A stretch of DNA of 64,000 nucleotides, from contig JAIQDT010009235.1 in NCBI GenBank assembly GCA_021521415.1, positions 28,356 to 92,355 on the forward strand. Reading direction: 5' to 3'. The position numbers and the translations under genes were made by a program. Below are positions 42,774 through 54,352 of the stretch, one piece after another (the first letter of the stretch is position 1; each line of letters starts with the position of its first letter). The notes below the pieces were generated by a model that ran no database searches, had not been told where the DNA came from, and saw only the letters and a list, made by a program, of their open reading frames with translations. This stretch comes from Bidens hawaiensis (taxonomy: Eukaryota; Streptophyta; Magnoliopsida; Asterales; Asteraceae).

Positions 42774-44245
42774 GCGGGCGATGAAGGATAATAAAGACAA
42801 GGCTAGAGCCCGTTTTTTTTTTATTTTGTTGATGTTTTTATGGATATTGGATAATGGTTTGTATTTGAACAACAGTAATCTAGGGTAAAGGATTTATGAT
42901 CCTTAAGACAATTTTCATGGGTAGCAAAGTTGGATGGATCCTCTGTTTGCGGGGATGAAGCCTCTGATGCCCATGTTTTTATTTTCCTGCACTTTATGAA
43001 CAGTTAGTAACATCTGCTTAACCCGGGTGGATGGTCCATCTTTCGCATGGTGAAATCCTGGTTAAGGGTTTTGGGTAAGTCTAAGTGACTTATGATTAAT
43101 AATAACTAAAAACTTTTGACTATTCGCTTGTTATTTGTTATTTTGAAAGTTAGTTTAATATAGTCTTTGCTTTATTGAAAGTTTTAGGAAATATTCTTGA
43201 GTAAAAAGTTTTAAGAACATAATATCCTTATAAAAAATATACTAAGGATCTTGAATCCTTACAAAAAAGAGTTAATGAAAGATTTTAGCCGAGTAAATGT
43301 AAATTTATAAGTAGAAATCATACCATAAGGCCTGATTAGACCTAAGTTACCATAAGTATTGATCCTTCCATAATCCTTTTAAAAATAATTAAGGATCTTG
43401 AATCCGCAAGTGTTGATCCTTCTGTGATCCTCATAATTGAACTTAGGATACATTATACAAATAACTTATGATATTAACTGGGATTAAACCCAACAAACTG
43501 GGAACAAGCCCATAAAATAAATTGGGAACAAGTCTGTGCAACTAGGGACAAGCCCGTGAACTGAGGACAAGCCCCTGGGGAAAAGCCCAAAAACTGGGGA
43601 CAAGCCCAAACTAGGGATTGGCCCAAAGATACGGATGTTAACTGGGGACTCGCTCAAACCGGGATTTAGCCCAAACGTGAGTGACGTGAAAACGCCAAAA
43701 CCTTAGCTAACATGAAAATGTTAGAAACCTTTGTCTTGAGATAACATGAAAATGTTATAAACCGGTGGTATGGTAAGTCTACCATAAATCGTAGGATCCT
43801 CCAAATAGCCGAAGACAACGAAATTGTCAGCCACTAAGCGTGTACTGGTCCCGCTGCCCCGGACTATACGTTGGATAACGTGCGCTCAAGGCGAGAGTGT
43901 AGAAACTCTAATTTATAAGAAAGGTGAAAACCTTTAAACCTTGAAAGATATGACCATCGGGGGTCACACCTTAATCGTGGGCTAGGCCAAGGAAAATAGC
44001 AATGTACCTTAAGTGTGAGGGAGAGGTGGTCAACCTCTTAGGCACTGAACTCTTAGTCACTGAACCTCTTACTAGAGTCCTGCATTGTTATTTAGAACTT
44101 GGAAAAGACAAACGTTAAGAATATATCATCCTCAAATTAATAATAAGAACCTGCAATGATAAGTGATTGGATATATATTACCTATTTTAGGATCCTCAAT
44201 CCTTATGAGGTTATGTGATCCTTGAGATGGATCCTCAAACTCTGA
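42774..44245. other. Convergent spacer of the older element
   Basis: Non-coding region between the antisense remnant and the pol end. Rich in AAGGATCC / GGATCCTT words and holding the short repeats at 43470-43680. Confidence 0.65.
43470..43680 (+). repeat. Short degenerate tandem repeats (~15-25 bp)
   Basis: Repeated phrases such as ACTGGGGACAAGCCC, ACTAGGGACAAGCCCG and AACTGGGAACAAGCCC. They occupy the same place in this element as the 66 bp repeats at 13664-13823 in the complete one, though the sequences differ. Confidence 0.75.
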
Positions 44246-47200
44246 CTAGAGAAAGTATTTCTTGAGATGGATAACATTCCATGCTTTTGGTAACCTGTTG
44301 CCTTCCATAGTCAGCATATTATATGCCCCTTTTCCGAATTCTGACTCAATCAAGTAGGGACCTTCCCACTTAGGAGCCAGCTTTCCATCGGCTGGATTAG
44401 TCATATTTTTGAAGGCTTTTCTCTAGACTAGATATCCTTCTTGAAATCTTCGAATCTTGATACTCTTGTTTTATGCCCCACTTACCCTTTATTGATATGC
44501 TGCCATTCTGATCTTGGCTAGGTCCCTGAGTTCTTCAACAGTATTTAAGTCTTCGAGAAGGATTTCATGATTGGCTTGAGGATCACAGATGCTTGTTCTG
44601 GCAGTGGGAACTACCATCTCCGTAGAGATTACAGCCTTTGAGCCTAACACCAATGAGAAATGTGTTTGACCTGTTTCATTCTTTGGTGTTGTTCTATTAG
44701 CCCAAAGAACATAAGGAAGTTCCTCTGCCCACTTGCCTTTCTTGGATCCTAGTTTCTTCTTCAAGTTGTTGATGATAATCTTGTTACTTGACTCTGCCTG
44801 GCCATTAGCTTGAGGATGAACTGGTGTGAAGGTAATCATCTTGATGCCCCAACTGTCATAAAAGTTAGTGGTTCTTTTCCCGATAAACTGGGAACCATTG
44901 TCACAAATAATTTCTGAAGGAATTCCAAATCTAATAATAATATTCCTTTTAATGAATGATATCACCTCTTTTTCGCGGACTTGTATAAAAGCTTCTGCTT
45001 CCATCCACTTTGAGAAGTAATCAGTCATGGCGAGCATGAACACTCTTCCTCATGGTCCTTTAGGTAGCTTACCCACTATATCCATGTCCCACTTCATGAA
45101 AGGCCATGATGAGGATATAAGATACACAGGCTCTGCTGGCTGGTGTAGAATATTGTCGTGCCTTTGAAATGAGCCACACTTCTTTGAATACTCCATAGCG
45201 TCTCTCTTCATAGTTGGCCAGTAGTATCATGTTCTTAGAATCCTAGAGAATAGTGCTCTGCCTCCAGTGTAATTACCACAATCTCCTTCGTGAAAGTCTT
45301 TGAGCACCTCTTGAATTTCAGGACCTTCGATACACCTCAAGTATGGACCTGCAAGAGATGTCCTATACAAAATATCATGTAATAAAATGTATTGTGATAC
45401 CTGAAGTTTGAAGGATTTGGGATTCTCTGTGATGGGAATCTCTCCATTTTGAATGAATTTTTTGATCGGGAGGATCCAGGATCCTTGTTTATTTGAGGAT
45501 AGTGAATCCCAATGCACAATCTCTTTGTCAGTTGTTATCTACTTAACTTCTTATTCTCCTATTGCTGGTGAGAGTATATGGATGATCGGGATCTTCGTTG
45601 CTTCTGGAATCTTCAAGGATGAAGCTAAATTTTCCAAGGCATCTGCCCCAACATTTTTTTCCCTTGGTACCTGTATTATACTAAAAGAATCGAAGAACTT
45701 TGACAGTTCTTTCATAATATCTAGATATTTGATTAGTTTTTCACCTTTAACAACATATGAGCCATTAAAGTGGTTAACTATCAATAACGAATCTATATAC
45801 ACTTGAAGATACCTGATCCTAATTTGTTTAGCTAATTGCAAACCTGCAATCAGAGCCTCACACTCTGCTTCATTGTTCGTGGCTTGAAATTCACAGGCTA
45901 TAGATTGGGGTAATATGCCCCCCTGTGGCGATTTCAGTAGTATACCTAAACATGTTACTCTCACGTTGGAAGCTCCATATGTGAAGAGGATCCAAGGATC
46001 TTTGGCTTCTTCTAGTTGTTGAACCTCCAAGTTAGCTTCCTTTTGCATGTCACTACTGAAATCAGCCACAAAGTCTGCGAGCGCTTGTGACTTGATGGCT
46101 ATCCTGGGCTCATATTGAATATCGTACGCACTCAGCTTCACGGACCACTTGGCTATCCTTCCTGACAATTATGGCTTTCTAAGAACATTCTTAATAGGAT
46201 AATTAGTTTTCAAAATAATAGTATGAGTCTCAAAGTAATGCCTTAATTTAGTAGAAGCCATAATTAGTGCAAGAACTTATTTTTCTAAATGAGAATACCT
46301 GGCTTCAGCATCTAGAAGACTTTTACTTACATAATAAACGGGATGTTGTTCACCTTCATGATCCCTCTCAAGGACATCACTTACTGCATTTCCCGAGAAA
46401 GCAAGGTACAAGTATAAGGATTCTCCATCCACCGGCTTCATTAATGCTGGTGCCGAGGATAAGTAATCCTTTAAGGCTTTCAGTGCAGCCTCATGTTTCT
46501 CCTTCCACTTGAACTTTTTATTCTTTCTAAGGATATCATAAAAATCCTTACACTTCTCTGAGGACCAAGAGATGAACCTATTTAAGGCCGCAATTCTTCC
46601 GGTCAACCTTTGTACATCCTTTGCATTCACGGGAGACTTCAGGTGGAGGATGGCCTTTATCTGTTCCGGGCTAGCTTCTATACCCCTCTTAGTGACCATT
46701 AACCAATGAAATTTCCTGCCTTAAAGCCAAAATGGCATTAAGATGGATTAAGTTTCATGTTATATTGGTCAAGGATATTGAATGCTTCTTCCAAGTCTTT
46801 GAGGTGGTCTTCAGCCTTCTTGGACTTGACAACCATGTCGTCTATATAGACTTCCATGGTTTTCCCTAGCTGGCCTTTAAACATCATGTTGACTAAGCGT
46901 TGATATGTTGCACCTGTATTTCTTATTCCAATTGGCATGGCAATATAGAAATATATTCCAATAGGAGTCATGAATGTTGTGTCTTCCTGATCAGATGGTT
47001 CCATCTGAATTTGTTGGAAGCATCCATAAAAGTAAGCATTTCATGTCCTGTTGTTGCATCCACCATGGAGTCTATATGTGGTAATGTGAAAGGATCGTTG
47101 GGGCATGCCTTGTTTAAATTGGTGAAATCGACACACACCCTCCACTTTCCATTCTTTTTTGAAACAACAACCACATTAGCCAACCATCGAGGATACTTAA

Positions 47201-48081
47201 CCTCTCTGATCATACCGACCGTAAGAAGTTTTTCAACTTCTTCTTGTATGATCGCGTTCCTCTCAGGAGAGAATTTCCTTCGCTTCTAATAGACGGATTT
47301 AACAGAATTATCAAGGCCTAAGTTATGAGTAATTACCTCTTTTGAAATACCTGTCATGTCTGAGTGCTTGAAGGCAAGATTTTCGTTGCTTGAGGAAGAA
47401 TACTGTATCCTCTTCAATGCTAGCAGGGATATTGGATCCTAGGAAAAATTTTACGTTTGGATCCTCAGGGTCCAAGGATACTTCTTTCAGGTCTTGCTCT
47501 CGAGCTTCCAGTACGTTCCTAGGATGTTGTTGTGGTTTCTATGCTATCGTTTGCTTGGCCACCGGTTTCATGGACGAAGAGTAATAATTCTTAGCTTCCA
47601 CTTGGTCACCGTCTATTCTTACTACTCCCCAAGGAGTTGGTAGTTTGATACACTGGTGATAAGTAGAGGCTACAGCTTTCATTCCGTGTAACCATGGCCT
47701 GCCAAGAATAACGTTGCAACAAGACAAATTATCAATAACACAAAATTTTTGGTAAGAGTTTAACCTTTCAGTGTATATAGGTAGTTTGATGTCCCCCATT
47801 TTTTTCTTGGTTTCACTTCTGAAACCAACTAGCACGAAGGTTCGAGGAACAATTTCTGAGTCTGGGATATTTATCTTCTGGAGTACATCATATTGAATGA
47901 TGTTAACTGAACTTCCTCCATCGACTAGGATCATGCGCACATAATGGTTAGCAATAAAAAGAGTTACAATCAAACCATCATGCTGAGGATCAAGGATGCT
48001 TGTTTTGTCCTCTTCATAAAAGAACATCCTCTTATCAGTTTTCAAGGTAGTGGAGATGACTGGTCGCTCCCCATTCTCCAT
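44246..48081 (-). pseudogene. Protease, reverse transcriptase, RNase H and integrase remnants of the older element
   Basis: Pol region of a Tat-type gypsy element. Pieces: protease 47539-48081 with DGGSS in place of the DTG seen in the intact element; RT 47213-46968 (WRVCVDFTNLNKACP), 47004-46738 (including YIDDMVV) and 46699-46277, in different frames; RNase H 46168-45551 (FTYGASN, where the catalytic aspartate of TDGASN is replaced by Y; NNEAECEAL retained); integrase zinc region 45517-45180 (HEGDCGNYTGG, where the second histidine is lost); integrase core 45043-44489 ([30 protein letters not shown]); and a C-terminal end at 44246. Multiple frameshifts and stops make it inactive. Confidence 0.88.
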
Positions 48082-50278
48082 CTTTGTTTCTTTAGCATGC
48101 CTCTTGGCTGCGGAGAAAGAAATTCCACATATATCCGAGCCACCGGAGATGAAGTTGATGACTTGTGCGTCTAGTGTGGGCGGATTTGCTTTCTGCGGGA
48201 CATCTTCATGATCCTGGATCCTTCAATTTTTTCTTCCCGGGAGCTCTTTGAAATGGCCCTTGCTCAGGAGGTATCCAATTTCCCTCCTTAAACCAATGTA
48301 TTCATCAGTCATATGGCAAAAATCCACGTGGAATGCACACCATTTGGATTTGTCTTTGAAGGTTGTTGATTTCTCGTTTTTCCGAGGCCTTGGTTTCTCT
48401 CCAAGATCCTTCATAGCACAAATTAAGCCATGAGTATCAACAAAGAAGCAATACTCGGAAATACTGGGATAGTACTCATCATCATCTCCTTCTTCAACTG
48501 CCCGGACGTTTTGGTTCTTGAACTTGGAATATGGCTATGAGTTGTTATTCTTGAATGCAGATCCTTGTTTCTGGTTAGGTGACTCTTGTTTCGTTGGAGC
48601 CCCTAACTATTCTTGGATCTTCTTTTCATCCTTTAGCCTTATAAATCTGAGTGCCCTATTCCTGACTTCATCTAAAGTCCTGCATGGAGTCATCACAAGA
48701 TCGTCATAATATGGGGAGCTCCTTTGAAGTCTCATCGTGAATGCTTCAACAGCCGTAGCCATATCAAGATTAGGAATCTTTAGGGCTTCCCTGCCAAACC
48801 TTGTAACAAAATCCCTATGGGATTCATCATAAGTTTGGACAACTCTATATAAATCACTAGTTAACTTTTCAAATTTCCCACTACAAGAAAACTGGATGTT
48901 GAACAAGTTAACTAAATGTTAAAAAGAAGTAACAGAGTAGAGAGGAAGAGTAGCAGCCATTTAAGTGCAGACATGTCAGTGTGGATCCGAAACCCTTGCA
49001 TAGACAAGCTTCCTTGAGTCTTTCAGGAATTGGATTGATCTCCATCATTTCCCTATACTGAGCCGGTGCTCTTTTGGATCAGTGGTCCCATCATACACCT
49101 TCATGTTGGGGGTTTGAAAGCGTTTTGGGATCTCCGCATCACATATCGGCGAAGCAAATCTGAACAGCTTATGGCTCCCTTCTGGTATTTCAGGAATGGG
49201 ACGGACCACTCCTGGCACGCTGGATATCATATCCTTAAGCTTCTGAAGTTCCTTAGCCATAACCTGATTGATACCTGCATCATGCATTGAACCAAGATTA
49301 GTGTATAAGGATATGTGATTAAAGGTGTTACCTCTTTGTTGAGTGAATGTTGGCATCCCAAAAGAATAGCCTAGATAAGAGCATTTGCCACGGGAGTTGG
49401 TCCACCAGAGGCAATGGTCTGCATGGGAATGATGTCTCCTTCATGGACCTCTGAGGACCTTTGATGTTGAATTCCTGAGGATCACTGAATCTGCCAGAAG
49501 GATCCTTGAGGTTGGGAGTTGAAGGATCCTTGATGATACAATCCAGAGGATCCTAGTTGAAGGATGGACGATCCTTGTTGAAGGAACGAGGATCCTTGAG
49601 CTTGCTTACCCATGGACCCTTGTTGGAGGATAGATGATCCTGGCTGGAGGAACTAGGATCCTTGAATTTGCTGACCCATGGACCCTTGTTGAAGGATAGA
49701 TGATCCTAGCTGGAGGATCGAGGATCCTTGAGTTTGCTGACCCATGGACCCTTGTTGAAGGATAGATGATCCTGGCTGGAGGAACGAGGATGCTTGAGTT
49801 TGCTGATCCATGGACCCTTGTTGAAGGATAGATAATCCTGGCTGGAGGAACGAGGATCCTTAAGTTTGCTGACCCATGGACCCTTGTTGAAGGATAGATG
49901 ACCCTTGAGCAAATTGAGCCAAGGATCCCCAAGTGGTGAAATCCAGCACCCTCGACACCAAAGGAGTCTGATCCTCCAGTAGCCTCTTGTTATTCTTAAG
50001 ATCTTCTATCTCACGAAGGATCTTCTTATTAGTCCTGTTTTGCTGCTCCATATGTGCTTTAATCTGTGAGAACATAGCAGAAACATCATTGTTAGAGTTA
50101 ACCATCGAAGTGGCAGTTGTGGTTTTTGAGCTCTGGATACTGGAAGTTGTGTCTTGTTTCCAGCCGCGATGGTCCTTGGAGCTACTACTAGCAGATGAGG
50201 CATCGGTGGTAAGGTTCCTGGTGCGTGAGAAATTGATGAAGGCATGGTGGATGAAACAGAAGATTGTTGAGAGGCCAT
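48082..50278 (-). pseudogene. Gag remnant of the older element
   Basis: Gag region on the - strand. A start-like ATG lies at 50278, with a frame change soon after. A helical block follows (NRTNKKILREIEDLKNNKR, ~49980-50040), then a repetitive Q/G/S-rich region (49583-49912), a capsid segment at 49045-49356 (KVYDGTTDPKEH), a second capsid segment at 48607-48906 (YDESHRDFVTRFGREAL), and a CX2HX4HX4-type knuckle block at 48223-48414 (WCAFHVDFCHMTDEY). Stops and frameshifts between blocks; not functional. Confidence 0.82.
49583..49912. repeat. Five 66 bp tandem repeats within gag
   Basis: Units start GAACGAGGATCCTTGAGTTT and continue GCTGACCCATGGACCCTTGT, TGAAGGATAGATGATCCTGG, CTGGAG. 66 bp equals 22 codons, so each unit adds 22 residues (Q/G/S/L-rich, MGQQTQGS-like) without breaking the gag frame. 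A degenerate prelude at about 49480-49582 suggests older copies. Confidence 0.9.
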
Positions 50279-50342
50279 TGATGGTGGTGTAGGTAAATAG
50301 GTTGAAAATTGATTGGAAATAATATGGATTATAGCACCAGTT

Positions 50343-50363
50343 GCCCCACGGTGGGCGCCAAAT
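50343..50363 (-). other. Primer binding site of the older element
   Basis: On the - strand after the LTR: TTTGGCGCCCACCGTGGGGC. Again the TGGCGCC start, as in the complete element. Confidence 0.8.
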
Positions 50364-50981
50364 TGTTTTGGTCAAAAATCTATTGAGGATAATGTAACCA
50401 AATTCGTTTGGTGATGATTAGTGCTATTTTGTTAAGAATGATAATAAATCAGTTGCAAACAAAAACACAAGGATTTGTTGCGAGGAAAAGCCATTGATCT
50501 TGTTCAGATTGCCGGAACAAAAACCCCGGGTGATGACAAATCGTCTATCACCACTTTATTAATAAAAAAATCGGGTTACAAGGGTGGAGATTACGATCAG
50601 TAATACAATGTTTCTAAGTGTGAGTGTTGTGCCAGAAAGAGTTTTCAGAAATGCTAAAGTGTGCGAGAATACAAGTGTATTCCTAACTGATCAATGATCT
50701 CGTTTATAAAGAAAACAAAACCTAACTAAATTTCCTATAAAGCCGCCACTCTTCCACTAGCTCTTCAACTTCTTTTGACCACGTGCTAGAAGCGTCCAAT
50801 AGCGAGAAATAAGGTAGACTTAGTCATAGAGCCGTTATACCTATCGATCACAACACCACTCAAACATAATCGTTAGTAGATAAGTAAAACCGAGGATCCT
50901 TGATCCTGCGTAACCTGGAATATATATCAAGGATAAATGATCCACAATTCACTCAAGGATAGAGAATCCTCAGTATAAATT
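50364..50981 (-). repeat. 5' LTR of the older gypsy element, outer end missing
   Basis: Matches 40316-40944 from TGTTTTGG to CAG(T/C)ATAAAT, then diverges abruptly where the left LTR continues TCTATGCCCTAACA. The missing ~14 bp and target duplication indicate a deletion junction with the hAT-like sequence that follows. Confidence 0.82.
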
Positions 50982-51040
50982 TTTACCCATACTTGAAATC
51001 GTATCTAATTTTTACCCGAAAATACTCGAAACCGCTTATG
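50982..51040. mobile_element. hAT-like MITE remnant, left part
   Basis: TTACCCATACTTGAAATCG and AATACTCGAAACC continue, beyond the inserted LTR, into the ACCCGAA / ATACTCG word array at 52562-53018. The left terminus of the MITE is missing at the junction with the clipped LTR. Confidence 0.5.
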
Positions 51041-52561
51041 CGCGCTGATGTGCTAAAAGTAGTCAAATAATTATTAACTAAAATTATACTAATCTAGACA
51101 CTAAGTAATACTCTAGACCCTTAAACTTAACTTAAACTGCTAACCGGCAAGTGAACCGATCGACTCTAGTACAGCTAAGTAAGTCCGGATATCGAACCCA
51201 CGAGACTCTTTATATTACGAAACTAGCAAACAAGACTTAACTACAAGACACGACTATTTATTAATAATATTTGAGGGGGAATTTAAACTAATAATTAAAC
51301 TTAATAATAATAATTAACTAATAATTACTTTACTTAACTAACTATTAAACTAATAAAACTTAACACTAATTAATATAATAATATTAAAACATAATCATAA
51401 CCTTAAAACTAATTAATTAATTAATTAGTAATAAAATTAACCTAATTACTTTAAACTATTAAACAATTAAACACTTAGATTAACTCAGATGGTGAATATA
51501 ACTACTCAGGCCAGAATCCCCAAAGTTACGGTTATTAATTAAATGGAAAACTCACGTTATGTAACTGGGATAATAAATAGACCCTTGACAGAATACCCGA
51601 ACAGGACCCTTGAACTTCAAGAAGACGCCTATGGATTTCTAACAAGTTTTAAGAATCACCAGTTTTATGAATTAAACTTCCTTACGGTTATTTAATAACT
51701 TATGTCTAAGTATCTTTTATGACGAAAACCTACCTTACAGCGCGGAATTCAAAGATAGCAAAGCAGAGTCAATTAACTTAATAGACTAAGCTGACAATCA
51801 AACTTAGACAGACTCCTTAAGAAGAACTAAATCTATCAATCCCGACAAGCAAAGATCTATCAATAGCCGATAACCTTACAGCTTTTTAGACTAGCAGCTC
51901 ACTTTTATCTGTTTAATTGATTTTATTGTTTCTATGATTTTAATCGATATTAATCACAAACTAGTCAAGAAAACACAGTAAATGAACTAACAAAACCCTA
52001 TCCTATGAAACAATCAACAAGGGTAATGTGAAACAATAAATTCAATTAAACAAAACCAAGCAATCAAACGCATCAATTAAATCAAACTCAACAGTTTACT
52101 TAGAACATAAAATCCATAACGAAACGAAATCCAAACAAAATCAAACCGAAATAAGGTTCATCACGACCTAGGTAGTTTATGGAATTTAGCCTAGCATCAT
52201 AAAGTCTAAATCAAACAAAACAAGTAATACTGAAAACATGGTGAAAATCGAATAAACGAAAGATTAAAGGCGATAAAACCCGTAATCTCCAAACGTGAAC
52301 GTGTAAGTCTTCACCAGCCATCCTCTTGCCTTCAAAATCACCACGAAACTCGAAAGATAGCTCCAAGAACTCTAAAAATCGGATGGTGGCTTCAGGTTAT
52401 GTTCAGGTTTAAGTTAAAGATGTTTAAATACCCAAAACAAGGCCCAACATATAATAAAAACGAATTTAAAAAATCCATCAGCTTTGCCTAGACGCCGCGC
52501 AACGGGCTTTGGCCTCCCCGGTCGCGCGGCACGGCGTGCTCCACCAAATTATATCACGCGC
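51041..52561. mobile_element. Solo LTR (or short LTR element) with CGCGC target duplication
   Basis: 51046-52556 (1511 bp) starts TGATGTGC and ends TATATCA, flanked by CGCGC at 51041-51045 and 52557-52561. No ORF, PBS or PPT recognised. It includes the phrase AAGTCCGGATATCGAACCCA, which I associate with non-coding LTR-type plant repeats. It splits the hAT-like word array. Lineage unknown; orientation not determined. Confidence 0.65.
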
Positions 52562-53018
52562 ATTATACATGTATACTTGGTTATATTCTATACCCGAAAT
52601 CATGTTTATTAATACCAATGCAATACATGAATTTTTAATGTATTTATGTGTACTTTACAACTTTTTATATGTAAGTATTTTTAAAATCTACATTATAAAG
52701 TAAATGATTTGTATTTGTGTGAACTTTTGGTTATTGTTATATATTTTTATTATTTTTAATTACAAAGCAAATTTAACTTTCAAACGAATTTATTTTTAAA
52801 TATAATTACAAATTCAAAACATGATGTTAATACCCGGTCATACTCGGACGCGAACCTAGTGCTAGTACCCAGTTATACTCGAACCCGATCATACCTACCC
52901 AAGTTTACCTGTACTCGAACCCTATTTGGTTTGTCTCAATACTCGATCATACCCGAACATGATTCCATACCCATTTCCGGCCTCTGGGTATTAAAAACTA
53001 TCCAATTTGTGCACCTCC
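52562..53018. mobile_element. hAT-like MITE remnant, right part
   Basis: Array of TACCCGA / ATACTCG words ending in TTTGTGCACCTCC at about 53006-53018. That is the reverse complement of GGAGGTGCACAAA and resembles the TAGAGGTGCACAAA end of the complete MITE at 22877. TSD not determinable because the left end is lost. Confidence 0.55.
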
Positions 53019-53740
53019 ATTAATGAGTGGATGCTACCATTGGGCTTGGTCTGATGACTGGATGATGTTCAACCGAATGTATAAAATCTACCGTTGCTGA
53101 CAATTTTAGTTAAGTTGGATGGTTGGTCATTTCGGACCAAAGTTGTGTCACCTTTCGATCATGAAGTCAATAGATTGGGTTTCTATTGATCGGGTTGTGC
53201 GTTTTCACTTGAAACAATAAAAATTATTAAATATTTGGCCGGAAGCTATTTTAAGAAAAACACATATTGTTTTATCACATTTATGTTAACAAGACGAGTG
53301 ACACATGAGAAGCCGCTTTACTTTGTTAGACAACTGATAAATTTGAATCCCAAATATTTATTTTCAGACAAATAGAGGTACTCAAGAGCCAAAATTCCAT
53401 CAAAATAGTATTTTTAGGTCAGTTTCTGTCTTATAAATAACATTAAAAGAAAAACTATAAAATATAAATTATATGTATAAAGTTTCTCCTTTTTATTCGT
53501 AAGTAAGTTGATAATATGAAAATAGTGCAAATAAAAAATATTTTAAAATAGTTACGAAAAAAAAGGTGTGAAGTAAGAAAAACATTATTTAAAAACACTT
53601 TTAGTATAAATATAAACGAATAAGACAACTCTTGTGCCAGAAATATTTTTGGGAAGATGCGTGGATTGTGTATAGACGAGTTCAATGTTTTTATCATCAA
53701 AAACACGTAAAAATAAATTTAGTATGTTGTTTTATTTTGG
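53019..53740. other. AT-rich intergenic DNA
   Basis: No gene; a short hydrophobic frame on the - strand at 53455-53706 is judged spurious. Confidence 0.5.
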
Positions 53741-53746
53741 GCAATT

Positions 53747-53771
53747 CTAACCACACCGCCGGTGTGGTTAG
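53747..53771. repeat. Near-perfect palindrome, 12 bp arms
   Basis: CTAACCACACCG, one C, then CGGTGTGGTTAG: perfect arms with a 1-base centre. A third partial copy (CGGCGGTGTGGTC) follows at about 53801-53813. It could be the tip of a foldback element; function unknown. Confidence 0.85.
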
Positions 53772-53829
53772 AAAACCGCACAAGACGCGACGGTAAGGAC
53801 TAAACACGGCGGTGTGGTCAATCAATCAA

Positions 53830-54345
53830 ATCAACTATCATCTCACCGTTTCAAATCAACATATTATTATCATTAATATTAATATTACTAATATTAACCT
53901 AAGTTGATAATTATAAGAATTTGATTTAAATATAAATTTGTTTTAATTATGATTATGATTATTATGATATAAAATGATATATATTTAAATAAATATATAA
54001 TTAAATAAGTGATTTTAGTCTATAATATGAGGTGTTGGCTATTTGTTTAAAAAAATATTAAATGAAATATACATCTTCATTTTGCTTTGATTTTTGGTGT
54101 TTTGGAATTAAAGCTCTTCTCATTTTCTTTTTGTTTATGTAGTTAAACTAATATTATGATCATGTTTATGTTACTACTTGGTTGGATTTTAATAATTGTA
54201 ACCTTTCAATATTAGAAAGCATAAAAAACATAAAACCATGTGATACAAAATATAAAAGTTCATAACAAGTTCCATAACAAGTTCATAAAAACTTCATAAC
54301 ATACAAAGTATTAAAGTTTGATAGAATATAACAAAGTAGTGTAAA
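53830..54345. other. AT-rich intergenic DNA downstream of the ATHILA-like pseudogene
   Basis: No gene. Contains a small tandem phrase (ACAAGTTCCATAACAAGTTC near 54264-54284) and presumably the 3' region of the - strand pseudogene. Confidence 0.45.
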
Positions 54346-54352
54346 TCAATAT

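Larger units (their letters stand above)
40311..50981 (-). mobile_element. Older, broken Tat-type gypsy retrotransposon with antisense gene remnant
   Basis: LTR-like direct repeats at 40316-40944 and 50364-50981 enclose gag-pol remnants on the - strand and an antisense gene remnant on the + strand, the same plan as the complete element at 8-20.6 kb. PBS and PPT are in the right places. The left flank is GTATG (40311-40315), but no matching duplication is seen on the right because the outer ~14 bp of the right LTR are missing. By eye the LTRs differ at roughly 7 percent of the first 160 positions, and coding is full of stops and frameshifts, so it is much older. Confidence 0.9.

Noticed and set aside
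45453..45806. 117-codon + strand frame
   Set aside because: Opposite strand of the RNase H and integrase remnants; no motif of its own.
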